Positions 1 through 7,867 of a stretch of DNA of 27,209 nt are shown here, in pieces. A model generated the notes under the pieces. It was given only the letters and a program-made list of their open reading frames with translations, searched no databases and was not told the DNA's origin. The position numbers and the translations under genes are program-made. The stretch's first letter is position 1, and the number at the start of each line of letters is the position of its first letter. The stretch is from CAZCRE01 sp964501075 (GTDB taxonomy: Archaea > Thermoproteota > Bathyarchaeia > Bathyarchaeales > Bathycorpusculaceae): contig CAZCRE010000005.1 in the NCBI GenBank assembly GCA_964501075.1, forward strand, positions 1 to 27,209. Direction: 5' to 3'.

Positions 1-58
1 CTCATAGTGGAAAATGTTTTATCCATGGTACGATGTAACGGTCACAGTGATGATGTAA

Positions 59-223
59 ATGGCTAAATGCCCTAAATGCAAGAAAGAAGTCAGTACTCCT
101 AAAAAGACTTGGAAGATGGCTGGTCGAAAAGACAAGAGTGGCAAGAGAACAGAGCTCACAATCGGCTTGTTTCAATGCTGCGGAAAATCATTCAGATCTG
201 TCCTAGGCAAGAGAAAAATCTAA
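59..223 (+). CDS. Small zinc-ribbon protein, Cren7-like (54 aa)
   Basis: The ATG at 59 opens a 54-residue basic protein. It begins MAKCPKCKKEV, with a CxxC pair at residues 4 and 7, and carries adjacent cysteines at 40-41 (FQCCGKSF); together these could bind one zinc. Between them lie TPKKTWKM at 13-20, a Lys/Arg/Gly-rich turn, and LTIGLF at 33-38. From memory, the W..., GRK..., IGLF..., FR order resembles the small chromatin protein Cren7 of Crenarchaeota, preceded here by a zinc knuckle. That likeness is inference. The pI must be high, with about 16 Lys/Arg. The gene stands alone ahead of a minus-strand tRNA and is followed by a T-rich run. A DNA- or RNA-binding role is likely but not proven. 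Confidence 0.75.
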   Translation: MAKCPKCKKEVSTPKKTWKMAGRKDKSGKRTELTIGLFQCCGKSFRSVLGKRKI

Positions 224-245
224 GCTGACAAAAACACCCACTCAC

Positions 246-258
246 TTTTTCTATTTTT
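246..258 (+). terminator. T-rich run after the zinc-ribbon gene
   Basis: Two T5 runs separated by CTA lie 22 nt after the stop codon at 223. Archaeal RNA polymerase commonly terminates at such U-tracts without a hairpin. No stem is seen. This is a plausible 3' end for the small upstream gene. Confidence 0.35.
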
Positions 259-381
259 CGAAGCCACAAGCATGAGAATCAATTCAACTCAGTCGTTTTC
301 TACCTGCAGAGTATTCTAAACAACAAGCCGCCAAAGATTGACCCAAAACCCAGAGATTCTGTCTCCCTTCTTCAAAACATG

Positions 382-455
382 TGGACCGGTGGGGATTTGA
401 ACCCCAGACCTCCTGAGTGCAAGTCAGGCGTTCATACCAGCTGAACTACCGGCCC
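382..455 (-). tRNA. tRNA-Ala (anticodon TGC)
   Basis: The reverse complement folds into a complete 74-nt cloverleaf. The acceptor stem GGGCCGG pairs with CCGGTCC. The D arm is GTTC/GAAC, the anticodon stem CCTGA/TCAGG has loop CTTGCAC, there is a 5-nt variable region, and the T arm is TGGGG/CCCCA with loop TTCAAAT. The discriminator is A. The third acceptor pair is G3:U70, the universal alanine identity element, which supports the TGC anticodon assignment. The CCA end is not encoded (ACAT follows). No intron is present at 37/38. Confidence 0.97.
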
Positions 456-597
456 AAAACATTCTTTCGAAAAAGAACCGATGTCAACGGATTTAGAGTT
501 TTCGGTTGATTTCTCGTTCAGCCTACCATCACTTTTTCCTTAGTTTCCAGATTCTATTAGGGTCGTCCTAGCAAGACATTCAATTCATGGCGAATCC

Positions 598-1983
598 TCA
601 AAAACCCGCTCCAACAAGGTCGCGCGGCTTCATTATCTCCCTCAGAACTATCGTTGCGTAGGAGCCACGGTAAAGAAGGAAACTCAGTTCAGCTCTGCAT
701 TCCGCCTGATCCTCCGGACTGCATGAAATTCTGCCCACTGAGAAATCGTTCAAAGGCGTCAAAGCAGCACGCAGTTCTCCTCTTGAAGAGAGTTCAGGCA
801 GTCCTTTGACTCTGAAATCGTTTGGCTTGACTTCTTCTTTCTCCAGTATCGTTTTCTCAAGGTCTCCTTGACATCCGCCTGAGGCTTCTCGCCTAAAACC
901 TACGAGAGGAAGCGCCAGCCGCATTCTCCCAGCTTCCACCGCTTTGTTAATCTCCCCTAGGGTTCCAGCACTCACCGCCTTGTGCACCATTACCATGGGC
1001 AACCCAGAACGCTCCACGCCTACCACGTAATCGCCCACCTCAACCCGATTCAACGGGATCTTGCTCTTGATTCTCTTACTCAAAAACCTGTTGAACAGGT
1101 AAGACTGATACGCCTGGATGAAAAGCTTCTGCAACTTCACCGGCAGCCTCTTGAAAGCTCCAGTATAATCTTCTGGTTTCTCAGCCAAATGAGCAAGCAT
1201 CAAACGTTCATAACGCAACTGCTTCGGAAAACACTGCAAGGACCGCTTAAAGTCTCCAGTCGTCAGCAACTGTTCGCGTGCCAGCCTTGAACTAGGATGC
1301 TCATCTGGACTAGATTTGGCTAGAAAAAGCATAGCCGCCCCTTCGAGGTTTCCATTGACGATTGCTTTCCCGACCAAGTGGGTAATCGGACGAGTTGTGC
1401 CAAATCGTTGGTGACCAAAAAAGGTTGGAACACCACCAATCGAGCCAAACCCCCTAGTAGCTTGTGCAATCTGCTTCTTGACCGCGTCTTTCGTGTGCCC
1501 TATCGCGCTGATGACTATACGAAAACTGTTACCCAACACATAGTAAGATGAATGTTCGCTGTGGAAATAACCAACCGGACGAAGCTCAATATCCTTAACT
1601 TTGACTCGCCTAACCTCTTCAGCAGAAACCCCCTCAACCGTGACATACTGGGCAGTGACGGCCCTAGCATCCTTCATGCCTCCAATGCTGATGCGACCCA
1701 TGCTTATTCCAAGCTGGTCAGCAACGGTCTTCACCGCTGACAAGGTGTCCCAGTCCCGCTTGACCAGAACACAAAGCAAAAACCTGTTCCTAGCTCCGGA
1801 AGACCCCAAAACCCCTTGCCTAACAATATTACCCGAAGGGCTTATCTCGGCTTTGGAACCGTCAACCAACACTTCCTCAACAGCAAAATCCTCAACGCGT
1901 TGCCTGATTACTCCACCAATGCCCTGAGAACCTGTTACATAAGCCTCAATACCAAGTGACTTCTCAAGCTCAGGAACACGCAA
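598..1983 (-). CDS. truD: tRNA pseudouridine synthase D (TruD)
   Basis: The 461-residue protein belongs to the TruD family, which makes pseudouridine in tRNA (position 13 in bacteria). The family signature GGMKDARAVTAQ spans residues 101-112, with D105 as the expected catalytic aspartate. FFGHQRFG at 188-195 is the second conserved TruD block, and QAYQSYLFNRFLS appears further on. The length fits archaeal TruD. The start is TTG (1983), giving MRVPELEKSLGIEAYVT, which matches the usual archaeal N-terminus; no better ATG exists. It is the last gene of the minus-strand cdc48 operon, 19 nt after pth2. Pairing with a peptidyl-tRNA hydrolase places it in tRNA maintenance. Confidence 0.95.
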   Translation of the reverse strand: MRVPELEKSLGIEAYVTGSQGIGGVIRQRVEDFAVEEVLVDGSKAEISPSGNIVRQGVLGSSGARNRFLLCVLVKRDWDTLSAVKTVADQLGISMGRISIGGMKDARAVTAQYVTVEGVSAEEVRRVKVKDIELRPVGYFHSEHSSYYVLGNSFRIVISAIGHTKDAVKKQIAQATRGFGSIGGVPTFFGHQRFGTTRPITHLVGKAIVNGNLEGAAMLFLAKSSPDEHPSSRLAREQLLTTGDFKRSLQCFPKQLRYERLMLAHLAEKPEDYTGAFKRLPVKLQKLFIQAYQSYLFNRFLSKRIKSKIPLNRVEVGDYVVGVERSGLPMVMVHKAVSAGTLGEINKAVEAGRMRLALPLVGFRREASGGCQGDLEKTILEKEEVKPNDFRVKGLPELSSRGELRAALTPLNDFSVGRISCSPEDQAECRAELSFLLYRGSYATIVLREIMKPRDLVGAGF

Positions 1984-2002
1984 TCTGGGTTACGTCCTTT
2001 CT

Positions 2003-2365
2003 CTAAAGAAGAGGAAGCTTGCCTGTAAGCTTGTCCACTCTTTCGGCAGGCGCTGGTCCGATTCCCAGACAAGTCACCGTGTTCGGAGGAATCTCAGTCA
2101 ATCCTCTATCCACGATCAAAGCACAAGGCAAACCCAAATCCCTAGTCTGCTCCTCCAGCATCATTAACTCCTTCTCGGTCTTCACCTTGACAGCTATTTT
2201 TCGCTGCCCCTCCCACAACCAAGCCTCCCACCACTCCCTATGATGCTTGCGAGTCTCCTCCGCTGCAGAAACCGCCGCGTGACCGGCTTGAACAGAAGTT
2301 TTACCCTTGCTCAACTTTAGATCAGAACGAAAAACGATAACCTGCTTATAGCGAAACTCACTCAT
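2003..2365 (-). CDS. pth2: Peptidyl-tRNA hydrolase, archaeal/eukaryal type (Pth2)
   Basis: Pth2 cleaves the ester bond of peptidyl-tRNA released from stalled ribosomes. The 120-residue protein shows the family blocks: KQVIVFRSDLKLSKGK near the N-terminus, VQAGHAAVSA, then VDRGLTEIPPNTVTCLGIGP in the C-terminal half, with the K, H, D and T residues expected around the active site. The ATG at 2365 is preceded by GGAG six nt upstream. An in-frame TTG at 2377 would add four residues but lacks such a site. It lies 30-40 nt downstream of the GGR-family gene and 19 nt upstream of truD, so co-transcription is likely. Confidence 0.95.
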   Translation of the reverse strand: MSEFRYKQVIVFRSDLKLSKGKTSVQAGHAAVSAAEETRKHHREWWEAWLWEGQRKIAVKVKTEKELMMLEEQTRDLGLPCALIVDRGLTEIPPNTVTCLGIGPAPAERVDKLTGKLPLL

Positions 2366-2407
2366 GCGCTTCTCCAACCGTCTCTCCAGTTTGTTTCTTC
2401 ACAGATT

Positions 2408-3631
2408 TTAAGGATTCGCAGACAGATAAACACGGAAAAGGTAGCTCAAAGCCATCAACACCCGTGGATTTCTCAAGATGCGCAGAATTGGCCTGCCTTG
2501 AAAATCGAGGTCTTTGACACTTAGCAGAACCTTGTCCAAGCCGTATCTGCCACAGAAGTCTATTACACCTTCTATCTGTGCGTCTGACAAAGCGTCAAGC
2601 ATCTTCCGCATTCTGAACATGATCTTTGCATCAAAACCCAGTGCTTTCCGGCAACTCTTGTCGTAGGAACCTAGACGTGTAGAGGAGCAGTCTTCCTTCT
2701 GCAAAGCCTCCAATGCAGCTTCAGCAGCCAGAGCCGAACAAGTCAAACCCAAGATTATGCCACCCCCCGTCGTAGACTTGACGTGAGAAGCCGCATCACC
2801 AATAACGAGAAACCCATTCGAAGAAGCATCCTTGATAGGTCCACCAAGCGATATTGGATGAAACGCCATATGCTTGATAATGGCCTTGTTCAGCTTCTTG
2901 GACGCCGTTGGATGTTCAGACATTAGCCTCTGCAAAAGCTCTTTTGGGTTTCCAGTTCTTGTGCCCAACCCAACTTTCGCTTCTCCATCGCCTTTCGGAA
3001 TCAGCCACCCATAAAAACCCGGAGCAAAATCGTTTCCCAAGAAAACCTCAACATTGTCCGATTGCACGTTCCTGACGTTTTCCACTTCAGCCTCTACCCC
3101 ATTGACAAGCCAACGACGATCAAGCACGCTTAGCCCAGTCTGCCGCAAGAGCCTTGAAGATATTCCTTCAGCATCCACAATTATCTTAGCCACGTATTCC
3201 TCAATATCCCCATCACGGTTAACGATGACTCCTTTGACAAAGCCATCCTTGATAACCAAGGATTCGACACGAGAACCCAGCTGATAGTCTGCACCAGCTT
3301 TTTCCGCCAACAAGGCAAGATGCTTGTCAAAAAAACTGCGATTGACAGTGCAAGTTACCAGTGAAGAGAACCGCACTGGGAATGCCTTCCCATTCGGCGA
3401 ATGAAACGTCGCTCCACAAAAAAGGTTCTCGACAATTCCTGAAGGAAGAGGAAACAAGCCTAAGCGTTTCAAGCCCTCGATGCTTAAGTGGCCTGCACAA
3501 TGAGACGGAACCCCGATTTCTTCATGTTCTTCAAGAACTGTTACGTTTGCGCCGTGTTTTGCCAGATTCAAAGCTGTGAAGGAACCACACGGTCCGCCTC
3601 CAACGACTATTACGTCTGAGACTGTTTTCAT
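2408..3631 (-). CDS. Geranylgeranyl reductase family FAD-dependent oxidoreductase
   Basis: The 407-residue flavoprotein has an N-terminal Rossmann motif VVGGGPCGS (residues 10-18) followed by the acidic end of beta-2 (LEEHEEIG) for FAD ribose. SHCAGHLS at about 43-50 is the conserved Cys-containing block of archaeal geranylgeranyl reductases. GDAASHVKSTTGGGI at about 277-291 is the second FAD-binding motif. Family members saturate the isoprenoid chains of archaeal ether lipids, usually at the membrane surface. A related role on another isoprenoid, such as a quinone tail, cannot be excluded. It lies inside the cdc48-truD operon. Confidence 0.85.
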   Translation of the reverse strand: MKTVSDVIVVGGGPCGSFTALNLAKHGANVTVLEEHEEIGVPSHCAGHLSIEGLKRLGLFPLPSGIVENLFCGATFHSPNGKAFPVRFSSLVTCTVNRSFFDKHLALLAEKAGADYQLGSRVESLVIKDGFVKGVIVNRDGDIEEYVAKIIVDAEGISSRLLRQTGLSVLDRRWLVNGVEAEVENVRNVQSDNVEVFLGNDFAPGFYGWLIPKGDGEAKVGLGTRTGNPKELLQRLMSEHPTASKKLNKAIIKHMAFHPISLGGPIKDASSNGFLVIGDAASHVKSTTGGGIILGLTCSALAAEAALEALQKEDCSSTRLGSYDKSCRKALGFDAKIMFRMRKMLDALSDAQIEGVIDFCGRYGLDKVLLSVKDLDFQGRPILRILRNPRVLMALSYLFRVYLSANP

Positions 3632-3666
3632 GAACGAGCACTTACAACTCGACGGGCTCCCATCAC

Positions 3667-3894
3667 CTAAGCTATCAATTCCACCCGTCTTTTCCCGCGA
3701 ACCGTGGAGCCCGTACGAATTTTTCCACTGACCTCCAGCCGCATCAACAATTCATTGAAGTCCATGAAGCCCAAATCCTTAAGCTCTTCAGTCAATACTT
3801 CAAAAAGGTCAGTGTCAGCCATGGCTCCCTTCTTAGCCAAAGTCTCCAGTAGGAAAAGATAGGCCGGATGCATCTTCCAAGTTTTCGTGTGCAC
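3667..3894 (-). CDS. Conserved small helical protein (75 aa), unknown function
   Basis: A 75-residue protein with a GTG start at 3894. GGAGAG, overlapping the cdc48 stop codon, sits 7 nt upstream as a ribosome binding site, so translation is probably coupled to cdc48. The sequence is mostly helical (AYLFLLETLAKKGAM, TDLFEVLTEELKDLGF) and ends in a basic beta-like segment (KIRTGSTVRGKRRVELI). The pattern would suit a small winged-helix fold, but no family is recognised. Its tight placement 12 nt after cdc48 and 35 nt before the reductase suggests it is expressed with both. Confidence 0.75.
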   Translation of the reverse strand: MHTKTWKMHPAYLFLLETLAKKGAMADTDLFEVLTEELKDLGFMDFNELLMRLEVSGKIRTGSTVRGKRRVELIA

Positions 3895-3906
3895 AGTTTT
3901 TCTCTC

Positions 3907-6078
3907 CTAAGCAACCGGAGTCGTAGGCTTTTGCACTTGACGAACCTGCTGCATGAAACCCCTGTACCACTTCTCCATATCAGGCGTTACAGACGGCCCT
4001 GCCCGCTTCAACGCTTCCTCGAAATCCTTCATAGTAACTTCCTTAGCGCTTAAGTCCTTCCTCAACGCATGCATAGCCGACTCTCGACAAAGCGCTTCAA
4101 TGTCCGCTCCCGAATAGTTTTTCGTAGCAGCGGTCAACTGCACAAGGTTCACGTCATTCGCCAAAGGCATACCCTTCGTGTAGATGCTGAAAATCCGCAG
4201 TCTACTCTTCTCGTCAGGCTCAGGCACGTAGATCAGCCTGTCAAACCTTCCCGGACGCAAAACCGCTGGGTCAACCAGATCAGGCCTGTTAGTGGCAGCG
4301 ATGATAACAATGTCCTGCAGAGTCGTAATCCCGTCCATTTCAGTTAGAAGCTGGCTTATAACACGCTCAGATACTCCGCCGTCGGAGAACCCTAGACCTC
4401 GACGAGGTGCCAGCGAATCAATCTCGTCAAAGAAAACCACGGCAGGCGCCGCCATTCTCGCTTTTCTGAAGACTTCACGTATGGCTTTTTCGGATTCACC
4501 AACCCATTTCGAAAACACTTCTGGACCCTTAATCGTTATAAAATTGGCTTCGCTCTCAGTTGCAACACCCCGAGCCAACAATGTCTTACCGCAACCAGGC
4601 GGACCATAGATGAGTATTCCTTTCGGCGGCTTGATGCCGAGCCTACTGAATATCTCAGGGGTCTTCAGAGGCCACTCAACCGCTTCTTTCAGTTCCTGCT
4701 TAGCCTCGTCCAAACCTCCGATATCCTCCCAATGAACCGTAGGCACTTCAATGTACACTTCACGCATGGCCGTCGGTGTGACCTCTTTGTAGCCGTTAAC
4801 GAAGTCATCCATAGTCACCTCCATCTTCTCCAAAACACTCGGGGGAATACGCTCATCTTCAAGGTTTATCTCCGGCAAGTACCTGCGAAGAGCCTTCATG
4901 GCCGTTTCTCTACTCAACGCCGACAAATCTGCACCAGTATAGCCATGAGTTATTTCGGAAAGCTTCTTCAAATCAACATCCTTAGCCAAGGGCATGCCAC
5001 GAGTGTGAATCTGAATGATCTCATGTCTTCCCTGCTTGTCAGGAACACCTATCTCGATTTCCCTGTCAAACCTGCCCGGTCTGCGCAACGCCGGATCCAG
5101 CGCGCTAGGTCGGTTAGTGGCACCAATCACTATGACGTTTCCTCGACTTGACATGCCATCCATCAAAGCAAGGAGCTGAGCCACTACGCGCCTTTCAACT
5201 TCGCCAGTGACTTCCTCTCGTTTAGGAGCAATCGCGTCCAATTCATCGATGAATATTATGCTCGGAGCGTTCTGCTGAGCCTGCTGGAAGATCTCCCTGA
5301 GCCTAGCTTCTGATTCGCCGTAGAACTTGCTCATGATTTCAGGCCCATTTATGGAGAAAAAGTTCGCCTCCGACTCGTTCGCCACCGCTCTTGCCAACAA
5401 GGTCTTGCCACACCCTGGCGGACCGTGAAGCAATACTCCTTTCGGAGGGTCTATCCCGAGTCTCTGAAACAGTTCTGGATGTCTCAGTGGAAGCTCAATC
5501 ATTTCTCTTACTCTCTGGATTTCCTCGTGTACGCCTCCAACATCCTCATAGGTTGTCCTAGGCAATCCTTTGCCCTCTGGAGCAGGTTCATTAAGAATTG
5601 TGAGCCTGGTTTCAGCCGCCACTTTCACGATGCCATGTGGCCGGATTTTCTTAACTGTGAACGGGATTGCGTGTCCAAGCATCATGACTAGGGTGGTGTC
5701 ACCTTCAACGAGCGTTCGTTCCATTAAGCGGTTCCGGACGAAATTCGTGAAATCCTCATCAACGTTCAACCTCATGTCCACAGGCGCAAGCGTTAGGCTT
5801 AAGACGTTCTTGACTTTGGCTGGTCTTATGACCACGTACTCGTTTATGGCTACGCCTGCGTTTTTGCGGGAAAAACCATCTATGCGGAGAAGGTCTCTGT
5901 TCTGATCTTCGCTGTAGGCTGGCCACGCTATGGCTGACGTGGTTCTTTTGCCCACGATCTCTATCACGTCGCCAGCTGATATGCCAAGTTTTTCCATGGT
6001 TTTTTGGTCGATTCGAGCAATACCTCTTCCGACGTCTCTCTGTCTTGCGTCACCAACACGTAATTGGACTTCACTCAA
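3907..6078 (-). CDS. cdc48: Cdc48/VCP-type AAA+ ATPase (VAT)
   Basis: A hexameric unfoldase that feeds proteins to the proteasome in archaea. The N domain (double-psi barrel plus four-stranded barrel) covers about residues 1-180, from SEVQLRVGDARQRDVGRGIARI. D1 has Walker A GPPGCGKT near 220 and Walker B IIFIDELDA near 275. D2 repeats GPPGCGKT near 493 and VVFFDEID near 548, with arginine fingers in RRPGRFDR and LRPGRFDR. The tail is short and lacks the HbYX end seen in some homologues. I prefer TTG at 6078, giving MSEVQLRV; GGGAAG lies 7 nt upstream. A GTG at 6087 would add three residues but is too close to that site. First gene of the five-gene operon. Confidence 0.95.
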   Translation of the reverse strand: MSEVQLRVGDARQRDVGRGIARIDQKTMEKLGISAGDVIEIVGKRTTSAIAWPAYSEDQNRDLLRIDGFSRKNAGVAINEYVVIRPAKVKNVLSLTLAPVDMRLNVDEDFTNFVRNRLMERTLVEGDTTLVMMLGHAIPFTVKKIRPHGIVKVAAETRLTILNEPAPEGKGLPRTTYEDVGGVHEEIQRVREMIELPLRHPELFQRLGIDPPKGVLLHGPPGCGKTLLARAVANESEANFFSINGPEIMSKFYGESEARLREIFQQAQQNAPSIIFIDELDAIAPKREEVTGEVERRVVAQLLALMDGMSSRGNVIVIGATNRPSALDPALRRPGRFDREIEIGVPDKQGRHEIIQIHTRGMPLAKDVDLKKLSEITHGYTGADLSALSRETAMKALRRYLPEINLEDERIPPSVLEKMEVTMDDFVNGYKEVTPTAMREVYIEVPTVHWEDIGGLDEAKQELKEAVEWPLKTPEIFSRLGIKPPKGILIYGPPGCGKTLLARGVATESEANFITIKGPEVFSKWVGESEKAIREVFRKARMAAPAVVFFDEIDSLAPRRGLGFSDGGVSERVISQLLTEMDGITTLQDIVIIAATNRPDLVDPAVLRPGRFDRLIYVPEPDEKSRLRIFSIYTKGMPLANDVNLVQLTAATKNYSGADIEALCRESAMHALRKDLSAKEVTMKDFEEALKRAGPSVTPDMEKWYRGFMQQVRQVQKPTTPVA

Positions 6079-6167
6079 ACAGAACACTTCCCAAGATTAC
6101 TCGGACAAATTACGCCCAAAGTAGAAACTTTCGTTTAGATATAAACCTTTTAGCCAATGCTTCAAGG

Positions 6168-6443
6168 TTATCTGCTCGTCCTCCGCACCATGAGCGTCTG
6201 CAATTGGCTGATGTCACTTATGGCCTCCAGCTTCTTCTCAAGCTCATCAAGCAAGCCGGATCTATCCTCAGGAAACCTTATCTGAACCAGCAAAGCTTTC
6301 AAGCCGAACGCGATTGGTTCTTCACCATAGCCGTCGGCTGAAGCGAATTCTGGCAGACTAGCTTGAATATCCTTTTTCAACTTTTCAAAGTCAACTTCGG
6401 TACCGGTTGGAAATATCTTGTAAGTAATTATGACACTACCCAT
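6168..6443 (-). CDS. ef1b: Translation elongation factor aEF-1beta
   Basis: The 91-residue protein is the archaeal guanine-nucleotide exchange factor for EF-1alpha. It starts MGSVIITYKIFPTGTEVDFEKLKK and carries the family core EEPIAFGLKAL near residues 41-51, with a C-terminal strand ending VRRTSR. The length is typical. GGGAAG lies about 9 nt before the ATG. It follows the COG2888-type zinc-ribbon gene by 22 nt; from memory, this pairing is widespread in archaea and indicates a translation unit. Confidence 0.95.
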   Translation of the reverse strand: MGSVIITYKIFPTGTEVDFEKLKKDIQASLPEFASADGYGEEPIAFGLKALLVQIRFPEDRSGLLDELEKKLEAISDISQLQTLMVRRTSR

Positions 6444-6465
6444 TCCGAACGCTTCCCTTTGCTCT

Positions 6466-6663
6466 TTATGGTCCAGTGAAGCCGCATTTCGGGCACTTGT
6501 ATGGGCGTCCGAACTTTCTGCATTTCCTGCAACGCTTTATCTGAATCTCTCCACAGTTTGGACACAGAAACTTTGTGGCCTCAACTGCTGGCGGGATCGG
6601 TTTGCCGCAGCTTGTGCATGAAACTAGGGTTATTGTTGCAGTTTTCTCGGTCATTGGGACCAT
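6466..6663 (-). CDS. Zn-ribbon RNA-binding protein linked to translation (COG2888-like)
   Basis: The 65-residue protein contains four CxxC knuckles, CTSC, CPNC, CRKC and CPKC, enough for two zinc ribbons, and ends KCPKCGFTGP as archaeal COG2888 proteins do. The family is predicted to bind RNA and act in translation. The ATG at 6663 gives MVPMTEK; an ATG at 6654 would give MTEKTATIT, closer to typical N-termini. A TATA-like CAAGATATAAGG on the minus strand lies about 35 nt upstream. It is co-directional with aEF-1beta (22-nt gap). Confidence 0.9.
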   Translation of the reverse strand: MVPMTEKTATITLVSCTSCGKPIPPAVEATKFLCPNCGEIQIKRCRKCRKFGRPYKCPKCGFTGP

Positions 6664-6694
6664 CTCGATGACGGCTTTTGTAAATGCAAGACTT

Positions 6695-6706
6695 CCTTAT
6701 ATCTTG
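6695..6706 (-). promoter_or_regulatory. TATA box for the zinc-ribbon/aEF-1beta unit
   Basis: On the minus strand, CAAGATATAAGG lies about 35 nt before the ATG at 6663. An archaeal TATA box centred near 6700 predicts initiation near 6674, giving a leader of about 10-20 nt. It shares the short 103-nt divergent region with the fen promoter. Confidence 0.45.
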
Positions 6707-6725
6707 TGTGTTTTGCTTTCGCAAG

Positions 6726-6733
6726 TTTATTAT
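6726..6733 (+). promoter_or_regulatory. TATA-like box for fen
   Basis: TTTATTAT is centred about 37 nt before the TTG start at 6767. Initiation near 6756 would leave a roughly 11-nt leader that still contains the GGTG ribosome binding site at 6758-6761. Confidence 0.4.
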
Positions 6734-6766
6734 CAGAGTTTCCGACCACTATTTTACGGTGCTACA

Positions 6767-7801
6767 TTGGGCGTCAACCTCCGTGACCTAGTCCCAAAGA
6801 CCATCGTTAAGCTTGAGGATTTGGCAGGAAGATCCATGGCAATAGACGCCTACAACGCACTGTACCAGTTTCTAGCCATAATTCGCCAGCCAGACGGCAC
6901 CCCGCTGAAGGACAGTAATGGCAGGGTGACCAGTCACTTGAGCGGCTTGCTGTACAGAACCAGCAACCTCGTAGGGTTGGGCATAAAACCGATATACGTT
7001 TTTGATGGGATTCCGCCGGTGTTGAAAGAGGTCGAGATCCAGAGGCGAGTCAAGGCAAAGCGAGAAGCGCAAGTGATGTATGAGCATGCTTTGAAAGAGG
7101 GCAAGATTCAGGAGGCTCGAGTGTACGCTCAAGCCACTTCTCACTTGAAGGATTACATGGCTGACGATGGAAAAAGGCTCCTAGAACTAATTGGTATTCC
7201 GTGGATTCAGGCTCCAAGCGAAGGAGAAGCGCAAGCGGCACATTTGACGAAGCGAGGTGACGCTGACTATTGTGCAAGCCAAGATTACGATAGTTTGCTT
7301 TTCGGCGCTCCCAAGCTGATAAGGAACGTAACTATTTCTGGAAGAAGGAAACTGCCCAGTAAAAACGTCACAGTCGAGGTTGTGCCTGAAGTCGTGGATC
7401 TTGAACAGACTTTGAGGGAATGTGGAATAACGTATGAGCAGCTGGTTGACGTGGGAATACTGATAGGAACTGACTTCAATCCTGACGGTATAGAGGGTTT
7501 AGGGCCAAAAACTGCCTTGAAATTGATAAAAGAGTACGGAAACATAGAGAACGCTGTTCCACACGTGAAAAACGCGGAGTTTCCTGTTGAACCCCAAAGA
7601 ATCAGGGAGATTTTTCTGAATCCGAACGTTACAGACAATTATCGAGTGGAGTGGAGAGAACCCGATGTCGAAGGCACAGTGAACTTCATCTGCAGAGAGC
7701 GGGATTTTTCAGAAGAGCGTGTCAGAAAAGCCTTAGAGAGAATCCAAGAAGGAAACAGGAAACTCAAGGGAAAGACCACTTTGGAAAAGTGGTTTGGTTA
7801 G
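6767..7801 (+). CDS. fen: Flap endonuclease 1 (FEN-1)
   Basis: FEN-1 removes 5' flaps during Okazaki-fragment maturation and repair. The 344-residue length is typical. The metal site is visible: MAIDAYNALYQ with D27, FDGIPP near 78-83, EGEAQAA and DADYCASQDYDSL in the I domain, and GILIGTDFNPDGIEGLGPK (helix-hairpin-helix). The C-terminus TTLEKWFG is a PCNA-binding PIP box, with Lys where Gln is usual in the first position. The start is TTG at 6767 (MGVNLRDL), with GGTG five nt upstream. Reading further upstream would add an unrelated extension across the divergent promoter region. Confidence 0.96.
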   Translation: MGVNLRDLVPKTIVKLEDLAGRSMAIDAYNALYQFLAIIRQPDGTPLKDSNGRVTSHLSGLLYRTSNLVGLGIKPIYVFDGIPPVLKEVEIQRRVKAKREAQVMYEHALKEGKIQEARVYAQATSHLKDYMADDGKRLLELIGIPWIQAPSEGEAQAAHLTKRGDADYCASQDYDSLLFGAPKLIRNVTISGRRKLPSKNVTVEVVPEVVDLEQTLRECGITYEQLVDVGILIGTDFNPDGIEGLGPKTALKLIKEYGNIENAVPHVKNAEFPVEPQRIREIFLNPNVTDNYRVEWREPDVEGTVNFICRERDFSEERVRKALERIQEGNRKLKGKTTLEKWFG

Positions 7802-7867
7802 CTGCACAAATGGAAATCTTTAACTCCTATCCCAGCCTAATAATTCGTTCTAAAATGGTGAAATGAC

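Noticed and set aside
4732..5151. A 139-codon plus-strand open frame inside cdc48
   Set aside because: It is antisense to the conserved AAA+ coding sequence, has no recognisable protein pattern, and lacks its own start signals.
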